Positions 1-12,488 of a DNA stretch of 64,000 nucleotides are shown here, piece after piece. The stretch lies in the NCBI GenBank assembly GCA_963930655.1, contig OZ005611.1:3603501-3667500 (forward strand), given 5' to 3'. The translations under genes were made by a program, and so were the position numbers. Numbering within the stretch: the first letter of the stretch is position 1; the number at the start of each line of letters is the position of its first letter. The notes beneath the pieces were generated by a model that saw nothing but the letters and a program-made list of their open reading frames with translations, searched no databases and was not told the origin of the DNA. The stretch comes from Myrica gale. Its lineage: Eukaryota; Streptophyta; Magnoliopsida; Fagales; Myricaceae.

Positions 1-806
1 GGCTGCTAAGTATGTTTTCTGTATTTTTCCTTTGTTTAATCAGAAATTTATGATGTGTTTGATTGTTTAGATGTCTAAGACATTCCCGTTTCAGTTTGAA
101 GGTATTCTAGAGGGGATGTTCATAATTGGTTATTTTAACATTTTGTATCCATTCACACTGCCAATTTAATTTGAATGCCTCGATTTCTACAAAAGGTTTT
201 ATGTGATGGTATTACCATCACAATTGGTGGCCATAGTGGTATATTCAGAAAATCAGATGGACCTGTACATATGTAAAGGAACTAAATAGTGTCCTGCAGA
301 CACTAGTTCATTGGACACTAGCTTTTCTTTTTTTCCCTAAATGTTAAGAGAATGCATGGTTAGCCTTGTTGTCAGTCATTCATAGATATATAACTGGGCT
401 CTGTGGACTGAGAGGTGACAAAACTAAACAAAAATCCCTTGCATCGGGTGATCCAGTATCCACGTTGCTTGGCGTAGTATTTCATGAAGGAATATTGCAA
501 AGCATGTAGACTTCCATATTTTGATAAAATAATGAGTATCACATTTTTAAATCATTACACTTCCCCAGAGTCATCTTGGACAATAACTCAGAATCCTTAA
601 TTGGGGAATTAATATATGGAGGACAAGTTAGGAGATTGGTCAATATGAATCTCGAGATTGGATGGTTGACCGCCCCCTTTGTCTCCATCTGGGGAGGGGC
701 ATGCTCACTCTGTATCAGGATGGGAGAAATGTCATTAATGCAATATGGATGTGCCTATTGTTCTGAATGATGGTACTCTTTCTTCTCAAAATTAATCTTT
801 GTGCAG
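1..806 (+). other. Intron sequence of the threonyl-tRNA synthetase gene
   Basis: AT-rich, no coding exon recognised. It ends at a GTGCAG acceptor (801-806) and is read as the intron before the first visible exon of the synthetase gene. The short ORF at 576-770 shows no family resemblance. Confidence 0.6.
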
Positions 807-3800
807 GAATATATCAAGCAGCTGGAAGAAGCAAAGAAATATGACCATAGACAAGTGGGTACGAAACAAGAGCTTTTCTTTTGCCACCCACTCAGGTAGA
901 ACATGGCTGCAATATACTTGGTTTTGCCTTTTGGTGATCAGGATTGCTCATGTCAATCTATTGTGAATGTCAGCCCAGGAAGTTGGTTCTTCCTTCCGCA
1001 TGGGACTCGGATATACAACAAATTAATGGGCTTTATACGCAGTCAATATAGAGAGAGAGGATACCAAGAGGTTAATAGTCAATGATTAAGGTGTTATGTT
1101 GTCATGGTGTTTAAGAACTGTAAATTTGTTCCTAATTCGCTTGACTTTGGCAGGTTCTGTCGCCAAATATGTACAATATGCAACTTTGGGAAACATCTGG
1201 TCATGCTGCAAATTACAAGGAGAATATGTTTGTATTTGAGGTGCAGTATTTATATGTTGTACATCAATTATTATTGATAAGAAACAACCCTTCATATCTC
1301 TGCTTATGTGGAGGACACCGAGAAGAAGCATCATGGATAGGGAATAAAAAATAATGGGGAGAAAAAAGTATACTTGATGAATAGGGATTTCAATTGTATT
1401 GTCATTCTTGTATGTGCTTTTGTGTGTTTGTTAAGTGGTCACTAATGAGAAGCAATTTTGTTTACTAACATATATGCGAACAAGTAATATGGCCACCTAA
1501 AATCATCCATGCCAGAATATTTTTTGAGAAGTATTGCGCTAGATAGATATGTTCTTGTCAAGAAATATCATTTTTCAAAAGTGGTTTTTTGTGATGGGAT
1601 TGGAAGGAAAAGATGTTTGTTCCTAATGTGACAGAGAATATGATACAATGGATGTTGGAGATGATTGGAATTTTCTGTTTGGGACGAGTATGCAATTCAT
1701 TGTGTTTTGTAGGATACAAGGAGTATGTTCACAAAATTTTTGTATTTAGCATATGCTTATATCTTGCTGGGTAGATGACAGATATCATTATTTTTCTCAC
1801 AGATTGAAAAACAAGAGTTTGGACTGAAACCAATGAATTGCCCTGGGCACTGCTTAATGTTTCAGCATAGAGTTCGCTCATATAGAGGTAAGTTTGTCAA
1901 CATGGATATTATTGCCTTGTATAGGGCACATATGTCATTCTCTACAACAGCTTATGTCTGTTTGCCAAAGTGGAGATTTTGTAAAATCGTGAGCTTTGAG
2001 AATAAGTTTTCATGTGCTTCACAATTGAACAGTCATGGGTTATGAGATTTAATTCATTTTGAGTTTTTGAAAGATTTAAGTGCAACACTACATCAGCAAG
2101 TGAATACCGCTCCTTGCTCTATAAGTTTTAATGAGATCCAATTTAGTCATATGATGTTTGCATGAATGATGAGTTTACTTGTGAAAAGGCTAATTTAGAA
2201 CCAGGTTTCCTTAAGGTGAGCCTTCAAGCTACTAGAACTATGAACCTGTGATCCTTTTTTCTTTTTGTAATCATGTATGTTGTGACATGCTTGAAGTCGG
2301 TTGCAGATGATTGGCCTTGTGAAGTTGGAAAGGTAACAAGACTTCTGTACCATAACTGCTGAATCTGAAAGCAGCTAATAAAGATGATATGAATTCTTGT
2401 TCATGCTTCTTGTGTATAGCTTCCCCTATGCTTCCTCCCACTCAACATATACCACCTTTTTAAGATGTGTAGTTATGATTTACACTTGTCATTGTAGCTG
2501 TATCGATTCCCCCATGTGAGGCAGACTTAATACCGTTAGACGACTTATGTCTTAACGTTACTTCTTTTAGATATATAGTCCTATCTGAAAACTTATGTGC
2601 TATTTGTAACATATCATCCTCTCTTCTTAAGGCTACTTATTTGTCAATTACCTTTATGTTACTTCTATGCACCTTCATTATCCTGATTGTTTATGATTTG
2701 TTTTGCAGAGCTTCCACTTCGACTGGCTGACTTTGGGGTTTTACACCGCAATGAGGCCAGTGGTGCACTCACTGGGTTGACTCGTGTCAGGAGATTTCAG
2801 CAGGTACCATTTTAGATGTGGTTGCTGCTGAACAATGTATTTTATGTACTAGAAATGAATCACGTCTAGTTGGGCTTTTTCTACTTGTTCCTTTTTTGTT
2901 TAATTTTTTTTTGGTCATTGGGGCTCCCACACTGATGATAGAATTTTTATTTTTCCTCTGGCTTGAAGTGCGTTAGTCACATGATTCTTGTGGACCCTTT
3001 TGTTTTAGTAGTTTATAGTTTTAATTGTTCCTTGTGGTGACTGTAAAGTTTATCTTCCGACAAATTTTATTTCAAATCTTGGCACAGGATGATGCTCATA
3101 TCTTCTGCCGGGAGTCCCAGGTGAGTTGAATTGTGATAGAACTTTTAAACCTCTTTTTGCTGCCTTTGCAACTTATTAATATGCCTCGTTTTACAGATAA
3201 AAGATGAAGTTCGCGGTGTCTTAGACTTCATCAAGCATGTTTATGATATATTTGGGTTCACTTTTGACTTGAAGCTATCAACGGTACATTATTTGCCCCT
3301 TATTTCAATGTTGAGCCTATTGATCGAGAATATTTATAACTTGAAAAATATGCTGCTGAAAGTGCCGCCATCCTTACTAGTAGCTTTTATTTGGTGCAGA
3401 CTACGTTATTGGCTCATTATAACAACACATTTTGAAGTTACATTTCATTTTTTTTTTAATTCAAAATCCAAGGAGGAGTTGCTTGTTAATGTATCTTTCC
3501 TTAATATCAGAGTGCCTGGTGGGCACTACGATCTTGTTAGTTTTGCAGGCTTCAAATGTTAATAATGGTTTTATTTATAGCTAAAGACAAAACATAAGCA
3601 AAGTATTGCTCGTTGAGTTATAGCAAGTCTTTTCAACACATGGACACTTGAAAATTTGGAGGGCATTCCTGAAGGAACTTCATATATTTACTTTGGGTTG
3701 TCATCACGGAAGGTTCCTTGCGTTTCTTTGAAGCAGCAACATGGATTTGATTAAGATTGCCATTTATTTTTCTCTTTCCATAATTTGACCTTTTTGGTCA

Positions 3801-6215
3801 AATACCGCTTCTTTGTATGTTCTTTTGAAAGTTCCCATGCCTGTGATTTCCTTCTTCTTTTTCTAAGCCAAAGTAGCATCATTAGTTTAGATTACATTAT
3901 GGGGGCTTATAATGCCAATGCCTGTGATTTCCTTTTAATTGATTATTACAAGCCCTTCAGTTCAAAGTCTGATATGCACGGTAGATTGGGTGTGAAATAC
4001 AGCATCGTTTTCAGTTCTATATGGTGCTTTATCTGTGGGATGTGGGATTTGCTATTTGTTTCCTGTGTTTATACTCTTTCTACCTCTGCATACACTTTTC
4101 CTCTTAGGTTGCCTGTGTGTGTGTTCTGGAAATGAGTTCTTTGATAGGCTGTTAACCCGATATCTCTATTGGTATCAAAATTGTAGAGGCCTGAGAAGTA
4201 CTTAGGAGACTTGGCTACATGGGAGAAAGCTGAGGCTGCTCTTGCAGAAGCACTGAACGAGTTTGGGAAGCCCTGGCAGGTAAAATCTTCCTCCTTACAC
4301 TTCAACTGGACCTTAGCATGTACCCACTCTTTATTTGACGTAAAAATGTTCTACATTTTGACAAAATATACACAAATCACCATCTGCATGAGCCATGCTT
4401 TAGCTTACTCCTGTTGACGTTACTTTGATCTTGGCCCAAACTGGATTAAAAAATTTGAGATCGCTCAAGTCAGCCTGAAGTCAAAGATAACGTAGCTGGA
4501 AAATACTGACCATTTAATGTTATTAACATTCCTACCAACATACTTACCCAAGAAAGAAACAAAAAACATTCCTACCAACATTTCGAATGAGAGTTGATAT
4601 GATGCTGCAACGGTCCAAGTTCTAATGGGCTATATGGTGATCTCAGAGGGTCCTCTATTAGTTGGACAGCTTGAACCTATGAGATTTGATCCGTTAGAGA
4701 AAAAGGTTAAATGCTTATGATATGTTTATTTTTCCCATTATAATTGCCTTTTCTCTGTTGAAGAATAGAATAGGAAAACTTCCACAATATAGTCTTAGTT
4801 ACTTTTGTTGATCTTTTGTTTTTTTTCAAGGAGTATTCAAGTCATCCACCTGTTCACTCAATGCTTATGTTATACAGATAAATGAAGCGGATGGAGCATT
4901 TTATGGACCAAAAATAGATATCAGTGTCTCTGATGCATTGAATAGGAAATTCCAATGTGCAACATTACAGGTTTGTAGTGTTCACTTTTGTATTTATTAT
5001 GCCTTTGTGCTGCTATGTTGTAATGCAGATTAGCACTTAATAGATGGATGCCTATGGTTGCAGCTGGACTTTCAGCTGCCTGCTCGTTTTGAATTGTATT
5101 ACTCAGCAGAAGATGAAGCCAAGAGGGAGGCACCTGTTATGATACACAGAGCCATTCTAGGATCTGTTGAGCGAATGTTTGCTATACTGTTGGAGCATTA
5201 CAAAGGGAAATGGCCCTTCTGGCTTAGTCCACGCCAAGCAATCGTTTGTCCAGTGTCAGAGAAATCTCAGCCATATGCACTAATGGTAGCTCTGCCTTAT
5301 GATTTTCAGCAGTCATTATCATGGATATTTTGTGTTCTGCTTAATTATATGCCTGGTACATTGACTGTTTGTAGCTGTGAGTTGTTCATGCGCTTGAGCC
5401 AGACATGCTCGTATATGTAACTTTTTTTAGACTTTTTTGTGCCTCTTTTTGCTTTTGACGATTTTTCCTTTTTGCTGCGTTCTTGTAGGTGCAAGATCAG
5501 ATATTTAAAGCTGGTTATTATGTCGATGTTGATACTACCGATAGAAAGATCCAGAAAAAGGTGCATTCATAATTCCTTCCTTCCATCGTTTGTTGACCTT
5601 TTACATGTCAAAGTAGTATTTTGGTTGACTGGTGTGTTCCTGAGAAAGATCTTAAAAATGTCGCACGCTGACACAATCTCTTTTTTGTGCGTCATAGTGT
5701 TTCTGAAAGATATTATCCACTTTTTAATCTCTTTTTCCTTTCTAGTTTCTCTATTGCGCTATTGGGAAATCCCACACCCATTTTTTCTCCTAATTTGCTT
5801 CTACTTCGCAATGAAGTGATAAAAAGTAAGAGATATACTGATATTCCTAGCTTTTCTGCAGGTAAGGGAAGCTCAGTTAGCACAGTACAACTACATATTG
5901 GTTGTTGGGGAAGAGGAAGCCAACACTGGACAGGTTCTACCTATAAACTAATTTTAGAAATTCCCATTTGACGTAGCGTTCCCTATACAGTTTGTTAGAA
6001 ATGGTATGAAATGACGCCCACGTGCCATGCATATATCCCGTGGGTGGAAACCAGCTCTTTTTCCCTGTTTAGGTTTTGCAGACTTGTTAAATTTAAACCT
6101 TGAATCCCGATTGTTCCAGGTGAGTGTACGAGTGAGAGACAACGCAGATCATTCAGTGATGAGCATTGGGAGTGTTCTGGAGCACTTTGAGAAAGAAATT
6201 GCCGCATACCATTAG
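807..6215 (+). CDS. THRRS: Threonyl-tRNA synthetase, 3' part (5' end outside window)
   Basis: Class II threonine-tRNA ligase, which charges tRNA-Thr; the Arabidopsis relative At5g26830 acts in mitochondria and cytosol. Visible exons: 807-895, 974-1070, 1154-1240, 1803-1887, 2709-2803, 3088-3120, 3197-3283, 4187-4279, 4878-4970, 5064-5285, 5489-5560, 5862-5933, 6120-6215. They join in frame into 406 residues ending at TAG 6213-6215. The catalytic core is complete: motif 1 region ([12 protein letters not shown]), the zinc ligand Cys in MNCPGHC, motif 2 ([14 protein letters not shown], with the second zinc ligand His), the third ligand in MIHRAI, and motif 3 [14 protein letters not shown]. The last three exons form the anticodon-binding domain. 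The N-terminal editing/TGS part and any transit peptide lie upstream of base 1; no coding exon was seen in 1-806. No frame break was found. Exon borders come from GT/AG sites plus remembered family sequence. Confidence 0.95.
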
Positions 6216-7952
6216 GTTTCTGCCTTCTTTATGAGATTACATGCATTTTCACTTAATTCTTACCTTAACAGGATGATGCCCTTGTACGCTTAGATTTGCT
6301 TCTTGTTTATCAATTCTTCTTTTGTGCTTTAGTCTCCATTGAAGAAGGGTGTTTATCTGCTCCAAATTTTCATGTTTTTTGGTTCAGAAAAGGAAAACGA
6401 AAAAGGGTGTATAGCCTTTTCATTGTCGTTTTGTGTTTCTCGTGTCCATTGGTACTGCTACCTGTGCTTAACCAATTGCCCAACTCTTTTCATTTTCGTC
6501 CGGCGACAATGACAAACACAGCGGACAGAACAAGAAAGTAGCGCCCGATGAAAAGACAAACGGTACCTAAAAGTTTGCTACGAAAGATGTTGAAGATTTA
6601 CTACGTTGGTTTCTTTAGAGTACGATGAATAACAGAGAAACATCACATCCAAGAAAATGTGCGATAATACGACTAATCTTTCGCTTCCATGCCGCTCGTA
6701 GTAAAAGCAACTACCAACTTCTTAACAATTAATAACCTCTCAATCACTCGTTGTGGAAGACAATCCATGCGATAGAATTTATGTCTTGTCAAATCCATCT
6801 TCGCCTTTATGACTTGAAAAATGTAATCCATAGAATTTATGGCTTTTTTGCAGGCAATCAATGCAATGCAGTCTTTTTTATTTTATTTTATTGTGAGATG
6901 AGTAGGAATTCTGTCTGATAGGCACACCAGAGTGGAATTCACGTAATGGGCTGATAAAACTGTGTTGTCGCAGCTCTCTTAAAATCATACAAGCTAGAAA
7001 AGTTTAACTTTGCTGTAGAGGTGGCCTTAAAGATTGTTTGCACTTACATTTTGGGAGGATTCGAATTTGAGACAAAACAAGTCTATGCCACTTATAAAGA
7101 TCACGTAGGGTATAATCTCAAGTCTGACTTTGTTTTCTCATTATTCTTTCGTGTTGGCTAAGTGTAACTTTACGCGGCATGAATTTGAAGAACATTGTCC
7201 AATGAAATTTGGACCTGCGAGGTTTATGCCATAAAGAGGTGCGACTCTTTTTGGGTAAGCTAAAAAAGATGTGCCAGTTGCCTCTATAGGTACTCTTCTT
7301 CGGACTTACTGCACTTGTTCTGGAGTAGGTTCACAGGTACAAGGAATCTGTCGATACTGTTTCAACGGCAACTGTCTTATGGCAGATGGCGTGAAATATG
7401 CTCCAATACACAACCCTATGACGCTACGAACATAGCCTTGTAGGGAAGAAAAGGAAGAAGGAAAAAAAAATTTTAAAAGAAGAAAAAATCTGTCCATAGT
7501 ATTTGTTCCCTTCCTCCAACTTAACCAGCTTTAGATTGGAAAGATTTTCTGTAATTTTGTTCGAATTGCATGATTATTGTTTTGTTCAGGTAATTAACAC
7601 ATGCAAATAGTTTAACCAGCTTTAGACAGGTCAGTTGCAGTAGTTTTCATGGCTCTATCGTCCCCCCCCCCCCCCCTCTCTGTGTGACAGATACACACGC
7701 AGAAAGAAAGTGAAAACATGTCGATGCTCGTGACACAAGAACTGGAAGATTCTTGGATTCTTGGAACTGTATACATCGTACTGGCTAGAAGTCAGTGTGC
7801 AATCACAATTACTAGGAAAGCTAAAGCCTAGCCTAGTAGAAACACCGAGGACAACAAAACAGAAACTCAAAAGATTGCTAACAACCTTAGACATCTAGCT
7901 CATCATTCCTTTATATAAGCTAATAAAATCACGTTGTACCATTCAAAAGTTT
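6216..7952. other. Intergenic region between convergent genes
   Basis: Lies between the 3' ends of the synthetase gene (plus) and the MYC_N gene (minus), so it holds both 3' UTRs. No further gene is seen. A pure C run sits near 7662-7676, followed by a short CT stretch. The small ORFs here are not supported by codon pattern or family resemblance. Confidence 0.5.
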
Positions 7953-8091
7953 TTAAAACACATTATTGTTGCTGGGTCCGCCATCGGTTACATTCTGGTC
8001 TTGGTTGTGATGGAAATGCTGTTGACGACGATAAGCTGATATGGAACTGCTGCCCTCTCCCACTTCGAGTTCTGGCCTGTATACCTCCTCA
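7953..8091 (-). pseudogene. Out-of-frame C-terminal tail of the MYC_N gene
   Basis: Downstream of the premature stop, another frame of the same strand stays open to TAA at 7953-7955 and reads EELDEEVYRPELEVGEG followed by a His/Gln/Asn-rich stretch. This matches the usual end of the family, so it is probably the former C-terminus (about 46 residues), now 3' UTR because of the 10-bp duplication at 8109-8128. Confidence 0.7.
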
Positions 8092-9741
8092 TCAAGCTCT
8101 TCCTTGGCCATTTTTCCTCATTTTTCCTAGTCCCATGAACTCCAATGGCCTCTGAGATGACATAAACTCTGACTGCTCCGGCGTGTTGCAGGGTGGCACA
8201 ACCGAGGGAAGCTTTGAGAGGAGGGCTTCAAGGCTGCTTATGGAAGGTGTTACTTTTAAGGGCTGGTTGTATTGGTCATAGAATTCAGCTGGGGTTGCAA
8301 GTGCGCCTTGGAAATGCCATGCTTCTGGTGTGCTGTATCCATCAAGTTTGAAGGGGAATGCGGATGATGATGGATGAGGTAAAAGCACGCCCGGGATGCT
8401 TTCAATATAGCTGAATTTCTTTCTTAGCAGAACAACGTAGCTCAGGTCTTCAATGACCTTGAATATAGAGAGAACGAAAAGGAATTAATTAAAAGAATTG
8501 ACGGACAACGGATCAAATTATGACTGAAAAGCTGAAACCAGTTTCCAGACGAGAGAGAGAGAGTACCTTGTGAATGGCTCCCAACTGAACAACGCCTTCT
8601 CTTACTGCAATCAGGGTGATGGTCTGCAGGATGCTTGAATCAAACCAGAATTAGGTCGACAAATTTTGTTTTGAAGGCTATCAGTTTAAATGTATATGTA
8701 CCTTTATACCAGACTGGAACTGGGCTTCCCATGTCCTAGGGTGCTGCAGAAAGGCAAAATAAAACAGAAATAGAGTTGGAAAAGACATTTTACTGTAGAC
8801 ATATAGCTTAAAAACACAAGCTAGTTCAAGTAAACAACATTTTGTTTTTCCTCAGGCAAATAGAACATGAAATTAAGAACTCAGTTGGGCACTAAAGAGA
8901 GTATGCTTACTGAGTCCGCTGAGTTGTGCAATGCTGTTAAGAAGTTGATTTCTTGGTCATTTGGTTCTTTGTATATCCACTTATGACTATGATCTGCGGC
9001 CACTTTTCCTATCAAGCTGGTCCAAGGAACCAAATCAATTTGATTGTTCTTTTTAACGGGTGTATAGGGCCAACTGCCAACAGCAAAAATAGTGAGAACA
9101 AATTTATTTAGAAATTTCATTGTTGCCACTCACCCTTCTCCGTAGTTGTAGATCTCATGGGACATCTTGAAGAAGAGCTCTGGCTGCAGCCCTTGGTAGT
9201 GTTGAAACTCACAGTTCCCGTAAACTGATGAGCCAGAACAGTCGCCGGAATTCATCTCAGCAGCTGACGAGGCAGAAAAATTGCAGAAACCATCTTCCCA
9301 TACCAATATCCTGACAGTAGATATATCATAACATACCAAAACTGCAATATGTACAGCAAGCTATAAACCAGCAAACTGAAGGAAATACCAGTTTCTCCTG
9401 TTCCCTCTTGACCTGTCATAAGCTCCTTGACCATCCCATCTGTTGTAAATTATAGCATGACGTTTAGATAAATATATACTGATCTCTACTTTGGAATGGA
9501 GACGTATCAGTAGTCTATGCATGTGATGGGTTTATATGCGAGTATGAATATATATATGTTAGTACTTTCTTTTTCGTTGTGAAATCAAATCTGTATTTCC
9601 TCACTTTGGTGGGGGATAATTTCTGGGCAGGATCCTCCAGAAGACAGCATAAACCCACTGTGAATTTTCATGAATGCAGAGACTTCGCAGTGTGTGTTGA
9701 AGGAGATGAGTGACAGCCAATGAAGTGAGGTGTTCTTCCAT
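8092..9741 (-). CDS. bHLH-MYC N-terminal domain protein ('WNK-related'), last exon frameshifted
   Basis: Seven exons on the minus strand: 9741-9605, 9439-9389, 9310-9134, 9016-8911, 8743-8702, 8623-8567, 8457-8092; all phases agree and give 311 residues. The start is the ATG at 9741-9739, giving MEEHLTSLAVTHLLQHTLRS. The N-terminus carries the MYC_N signature: WVYAVFWRI at residues 29-37, WILVWEDGFCNF from residue 63, then GLIGKVAADHSHKWIYKE and VVQLGAIHKVIEDLSYVVLL. Family members (for example At3g15240, At5g53900) are annotated as WNK-related although no kinase domain is present; they lack the bHLH region and are thought to be nuclear regulators. In the last exon a 10-bp direct duplication (8109-8128) moves the reading frame and the protein stops at 8092-8094. 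With one copy, the frame would run to a stop at 7953-7955 (354 residues) through an acidic, His/Gln-rich tail typical of the family. Domain assignment is firm; function is inference. Confidence 0.9.
8109..8128. repeat. 10-bp tandem duplication causing a frameshift
   Basis: The decamer CATTTTTCCT occurs twice head to tail in the last exon of the MYC_N gene. Removing one copy restores an open frame to 7953. The repeat is read directly; its effect on the frame is counted. Confidence 0.9.
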
Positions 9742-9989
9742 CGATTCCTCACACCAATACTCTTTCCTTTATTCCTCTCGTTTGCTCCTTTATCGATCTC
9801 TATCTTCAAGAGAAGATAAACCCAAACATCCTAGCCACCTTTATATATGCCTACAAAGTCGGAAATTACTGACGCTGAGGAAATAAAAAGTAGGAAATTA
9901 CTGATATTTAACCCCGCCCCTCTCCGCTCCTCCCCCGGTACCTATCTGTAGTCGTGTATATCCCTCCCATTTGGAGGTGCATTATTTAT

Positions 9990-10737
9990 TGGAAAATTTA
10001 CTTTTTAGTCGTTGAATTTTACTCTCTGAGTCAAATTTTTAATCCTTTAATTTTCACTCCGTTTAAATTTTAGTCCTTAAACTTAATGAGTCAAATTTTT
10101 AGTCCTTTAATTTTTAGTCCGTTTAAATTTTAGTCCTTCCGTTACCCTCCGTCACCCTAATTAACGGAATAATTTTACACGTCAGCTTCCATCTAACACG
10201 TCATCCTTCATTTCCATGTTAGCCTCAACCAATTGAACGTGATTTCTTAAACAACCTTTAGCTTTTATTTAATTGAAACTCTACATAAAACTTAAAGGTC
10301 AGCCACGTTGTTCTCATGTCAATGAACACATAAATGGATCTTTAAGGATGCTAGAAAGGACAAAGGTGGGAGTTGCAGGTATTACATAGGCTTTGGTGGA
10401 TTCTATACACGAGAAGTGGAAGTCCGATGAAGTGGTGAAGTTGAAATTTGAAGGGCATCTTACGGTTGACATGGAACGACGAGACTGAGGCTTTAAGTTT
10501 TATGTAGAGTTTCAATTAAATAGAAGCTACAGGTCGTTTAAGAAATCACATTCAATTGGTTGAGGCTAACGTGGAAATGAAGGGTGTCGTGTTAGATGGA
10601 AGCTGACGTGTAAAATTATTCCGTTAATTACGGAGGGTAACGGAAGGATTAAAATTTAAACGGAGTGAAAATTAAAGGACTAAAAATTTGACTCATTAAA
10701 TTTAAGGATTAAAAATAAAAAGAGGTTAAAAATTTTC
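9990..10737. mobile_element. Small Pack-MULE: Mutator-like foldback element with captured CRM fragment
   Basis: Two long imperfect inverted arms (about 9990-10318 and 10474-10737) flank a unique centre. The arms share stretches such as TCCGTTACCCTCCGT, TTTTACACGTCAGCTTCCATC and TTGAAACTCTACATAAAACTT with their reverse complements. The flanks carry a near-perfect 9-bp duplication (ATTATTTAT at 9981-9989, ATAATTTAT at 10738-10746), as expected for Mutator-like elements. The left arm also holds an internal repeat of its 'AATTTTTAGTCCTTTAATTT' type unit. No transposase is encoded, so the element is non-autonomous. The centre is described separately. Confidence 0.75.
10339..10473 (+). pseudogene. 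Captured fragment of a CRM-domain gene
   Basis: The centre of the foldback element reads LRMLERTKVGVAGIT, then a stop where the family has Gln (CAG to TAG at 10387-10389), then ALVDSIHEKWKSDEVVKLKF and EGHLTVDM. This is the N-terminal half of a CRM domain as in CRS1/CFM2/CFM3 group II intron splicing factors (family pattern: G-x-T-Q-x-x-V-D-x-I-H-x-K-W-K). The fragment stops where the right arm begins. The match is from memory but long and specific. It is not expected to make protein because of the stop. Confidence 0.75.
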
Positions 10738-11127
10738 ATAATTTATATCCTCCTTTAATTTCACCGAATTGATTTCATTAGGCCCCACATTTCTTTCCCT
10801 TCCCGATTCCCCAGTCTCTTTTACAATCCTCCATTTTTTTTACTTTTCTAATCTTACAATCCTCCATTCAAGATTACTATCCAACGTACTTACTTTTTTC
10901 TCTCCTACTCTCATCCCAAGTATTAAACCCGAGATCGAGTAATTATGGAAGGCGATTCTTTGGTGGTCATTGATAATATTAATGATTGTAATTACCCAGT
11001 GGGATGACAGAATTAACCACTCTATTGAAGTAAATTCGTGGGATGACGAGGGATAATCAATCCTGGAGCTTTGTGAAAGCTTCACGCCAGGCTAATTCCA
11101 TAGTACACTTCCTGGCTAGTGGGTCGC

Positions 11128-12488
11128 TGTTGGGATGTACCATGGCGTTAGTTCCTAATGTTAGATGTTGACTTTATTCCGTGACATATATATTGTAAAA
11201 GAACGTGTGGATATGTCTTGGATGTGGATGATCAAGTACATGTGCTTCAGATGAAAAAATTCAATTGTGAAGAAATTTAGAAATTGTTAAAGTATGTTTC
11301 AGATGGAATAATTCAGTTGTGAAGAATTATGGAAGTTGTTAAAGTGGTTTTCAGAAAAAAGAATTTAGTTTTGAAGAAATCTGAAGGTTGTTAAAGTGGT
11401 TAACAGATTAAAGAATTCGTTTGGAAAGAATTTGGAAGTTATAAAGTTGTTAAAGTGGTTAAGTGCTGTTTGGGCTAGCTTGAGGCGAGTTTAGAGAAAA
11501 CACGTTGTAATTTGGAGCTAGCTTGAGGCTCAAGCCCAAATACGGGAGAAATGATAACTAATTCCGTGTGGACTTGCCCAACTGTTTAAAAAGGCATTTT
11601 GAGTGGCTGGAGATAAGAGACTTCGACGAAAATAAAGGAGAAAGAGCTCTGAAATATTTTGAAGGCTTCTAGAGAGATATTGAATGAATATTTGAGAGGA
11701 GTTTGTTCTTGAAGACTTGAAGAGTCAAGATTTTGGTAGTCCTCCATCAAGTGTTGTTGAAGAAACCAATCACCACCAAGAAAACTCCACTGTGGCAGTG
11801 GGTAAACATCGGAGTTCCGGTGTTTGTCGATTGGAGTTCCAATCGTCCGGAGGCAAGATTGCTTGGTTAAGATTCATTGAAGTGAGAGAGAGATCCAAAG
11901 GGTTTGGAGTCTACTGCTTGGTGCGAGTTCGAGCGTGTCGTTCGAATTGCTTCTTTCGAGATTTGTTATGTAGCAAAGGTTTTGTGATAAACAAAGTCAC
12001 CGACTGTAAGTGTATCTCTCATTTAGTGGATTGGTTAACCGGCGGTGAGCCCGGAGTGGTTTTTCCCTTGTGAAGGAGTTCTTTCAAAGAGTTTTTCACT
12101 TCGTAAACAATCTCTTGTGTTGTGTGATTGTTTGTGTTTCAATTCTGTTTATATTTGCTTGGTAATTGATTAGCATAATATAAATTCGAATCTTGGTAGC
12201 TTGGTTGTGCATCTTGGTTTAAAAGATTACATCAAACATTTTCTGCACTCCAAGTGTTTGTGATATTGTCTTAGTAATCTTAGAAGTGTTTAAATTGACT
12301 AAAATATATTGAATATTTGTCATTCATATGACTATATGATATTTTCCAGATCTGGACATATTGAATATATTCTTTGTACTAAGATTTGTATTAGGTTTTC
12401 TGCATAAGGGTGAAATAGATTGTGCTGAATTTTTTAACTTACTATTCACCCCCTCTAGGTAAGTTTAGGATCTAAACTGTGTTCCACA
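11128..12488 (+). mobile_element. Probable solo LTR of a Ty1/copia retrotransposon
   Basis: The stretch starts with TGTTGGGATG and ends near TTCCACA, shortly after ACTATTCACCCCCTCTAGG (12441-12459), a hallmark close to the 3' end of plant copia LTRs. There is no primer binding site or gag/pol sequence after it, so a solo LTR is the simplest reading. No convincing 5-bp target duplication was found, so the borders are approximate. The ORF at 11717-12073 lies inside and is not thought to be a gene. Confidence 0.55.
11236..11464 (+). repeat. Diverged tandem repeat inside the LTR, about four units
   Basis: Units of roughly 55 bp carry the pattern 'TTCAGAT..AATTCA..TTGTGAAGAA..GAAGTTGTTAAAGTGG'. 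The ending GTTGTTAAAGTGGTT recurs at about 11334, 11388 and 11450, with a weaker copy at 11285. Such arrays in an LTR U3 region often act as enhancer-like repeats; that role is inference. Confidence 0.6.

Noticed and set aside
11717..12073. 118-codon ORF, plus strand
   Set aside because: Entirely inside the probable solo LTR; no gag or pol resemblance.
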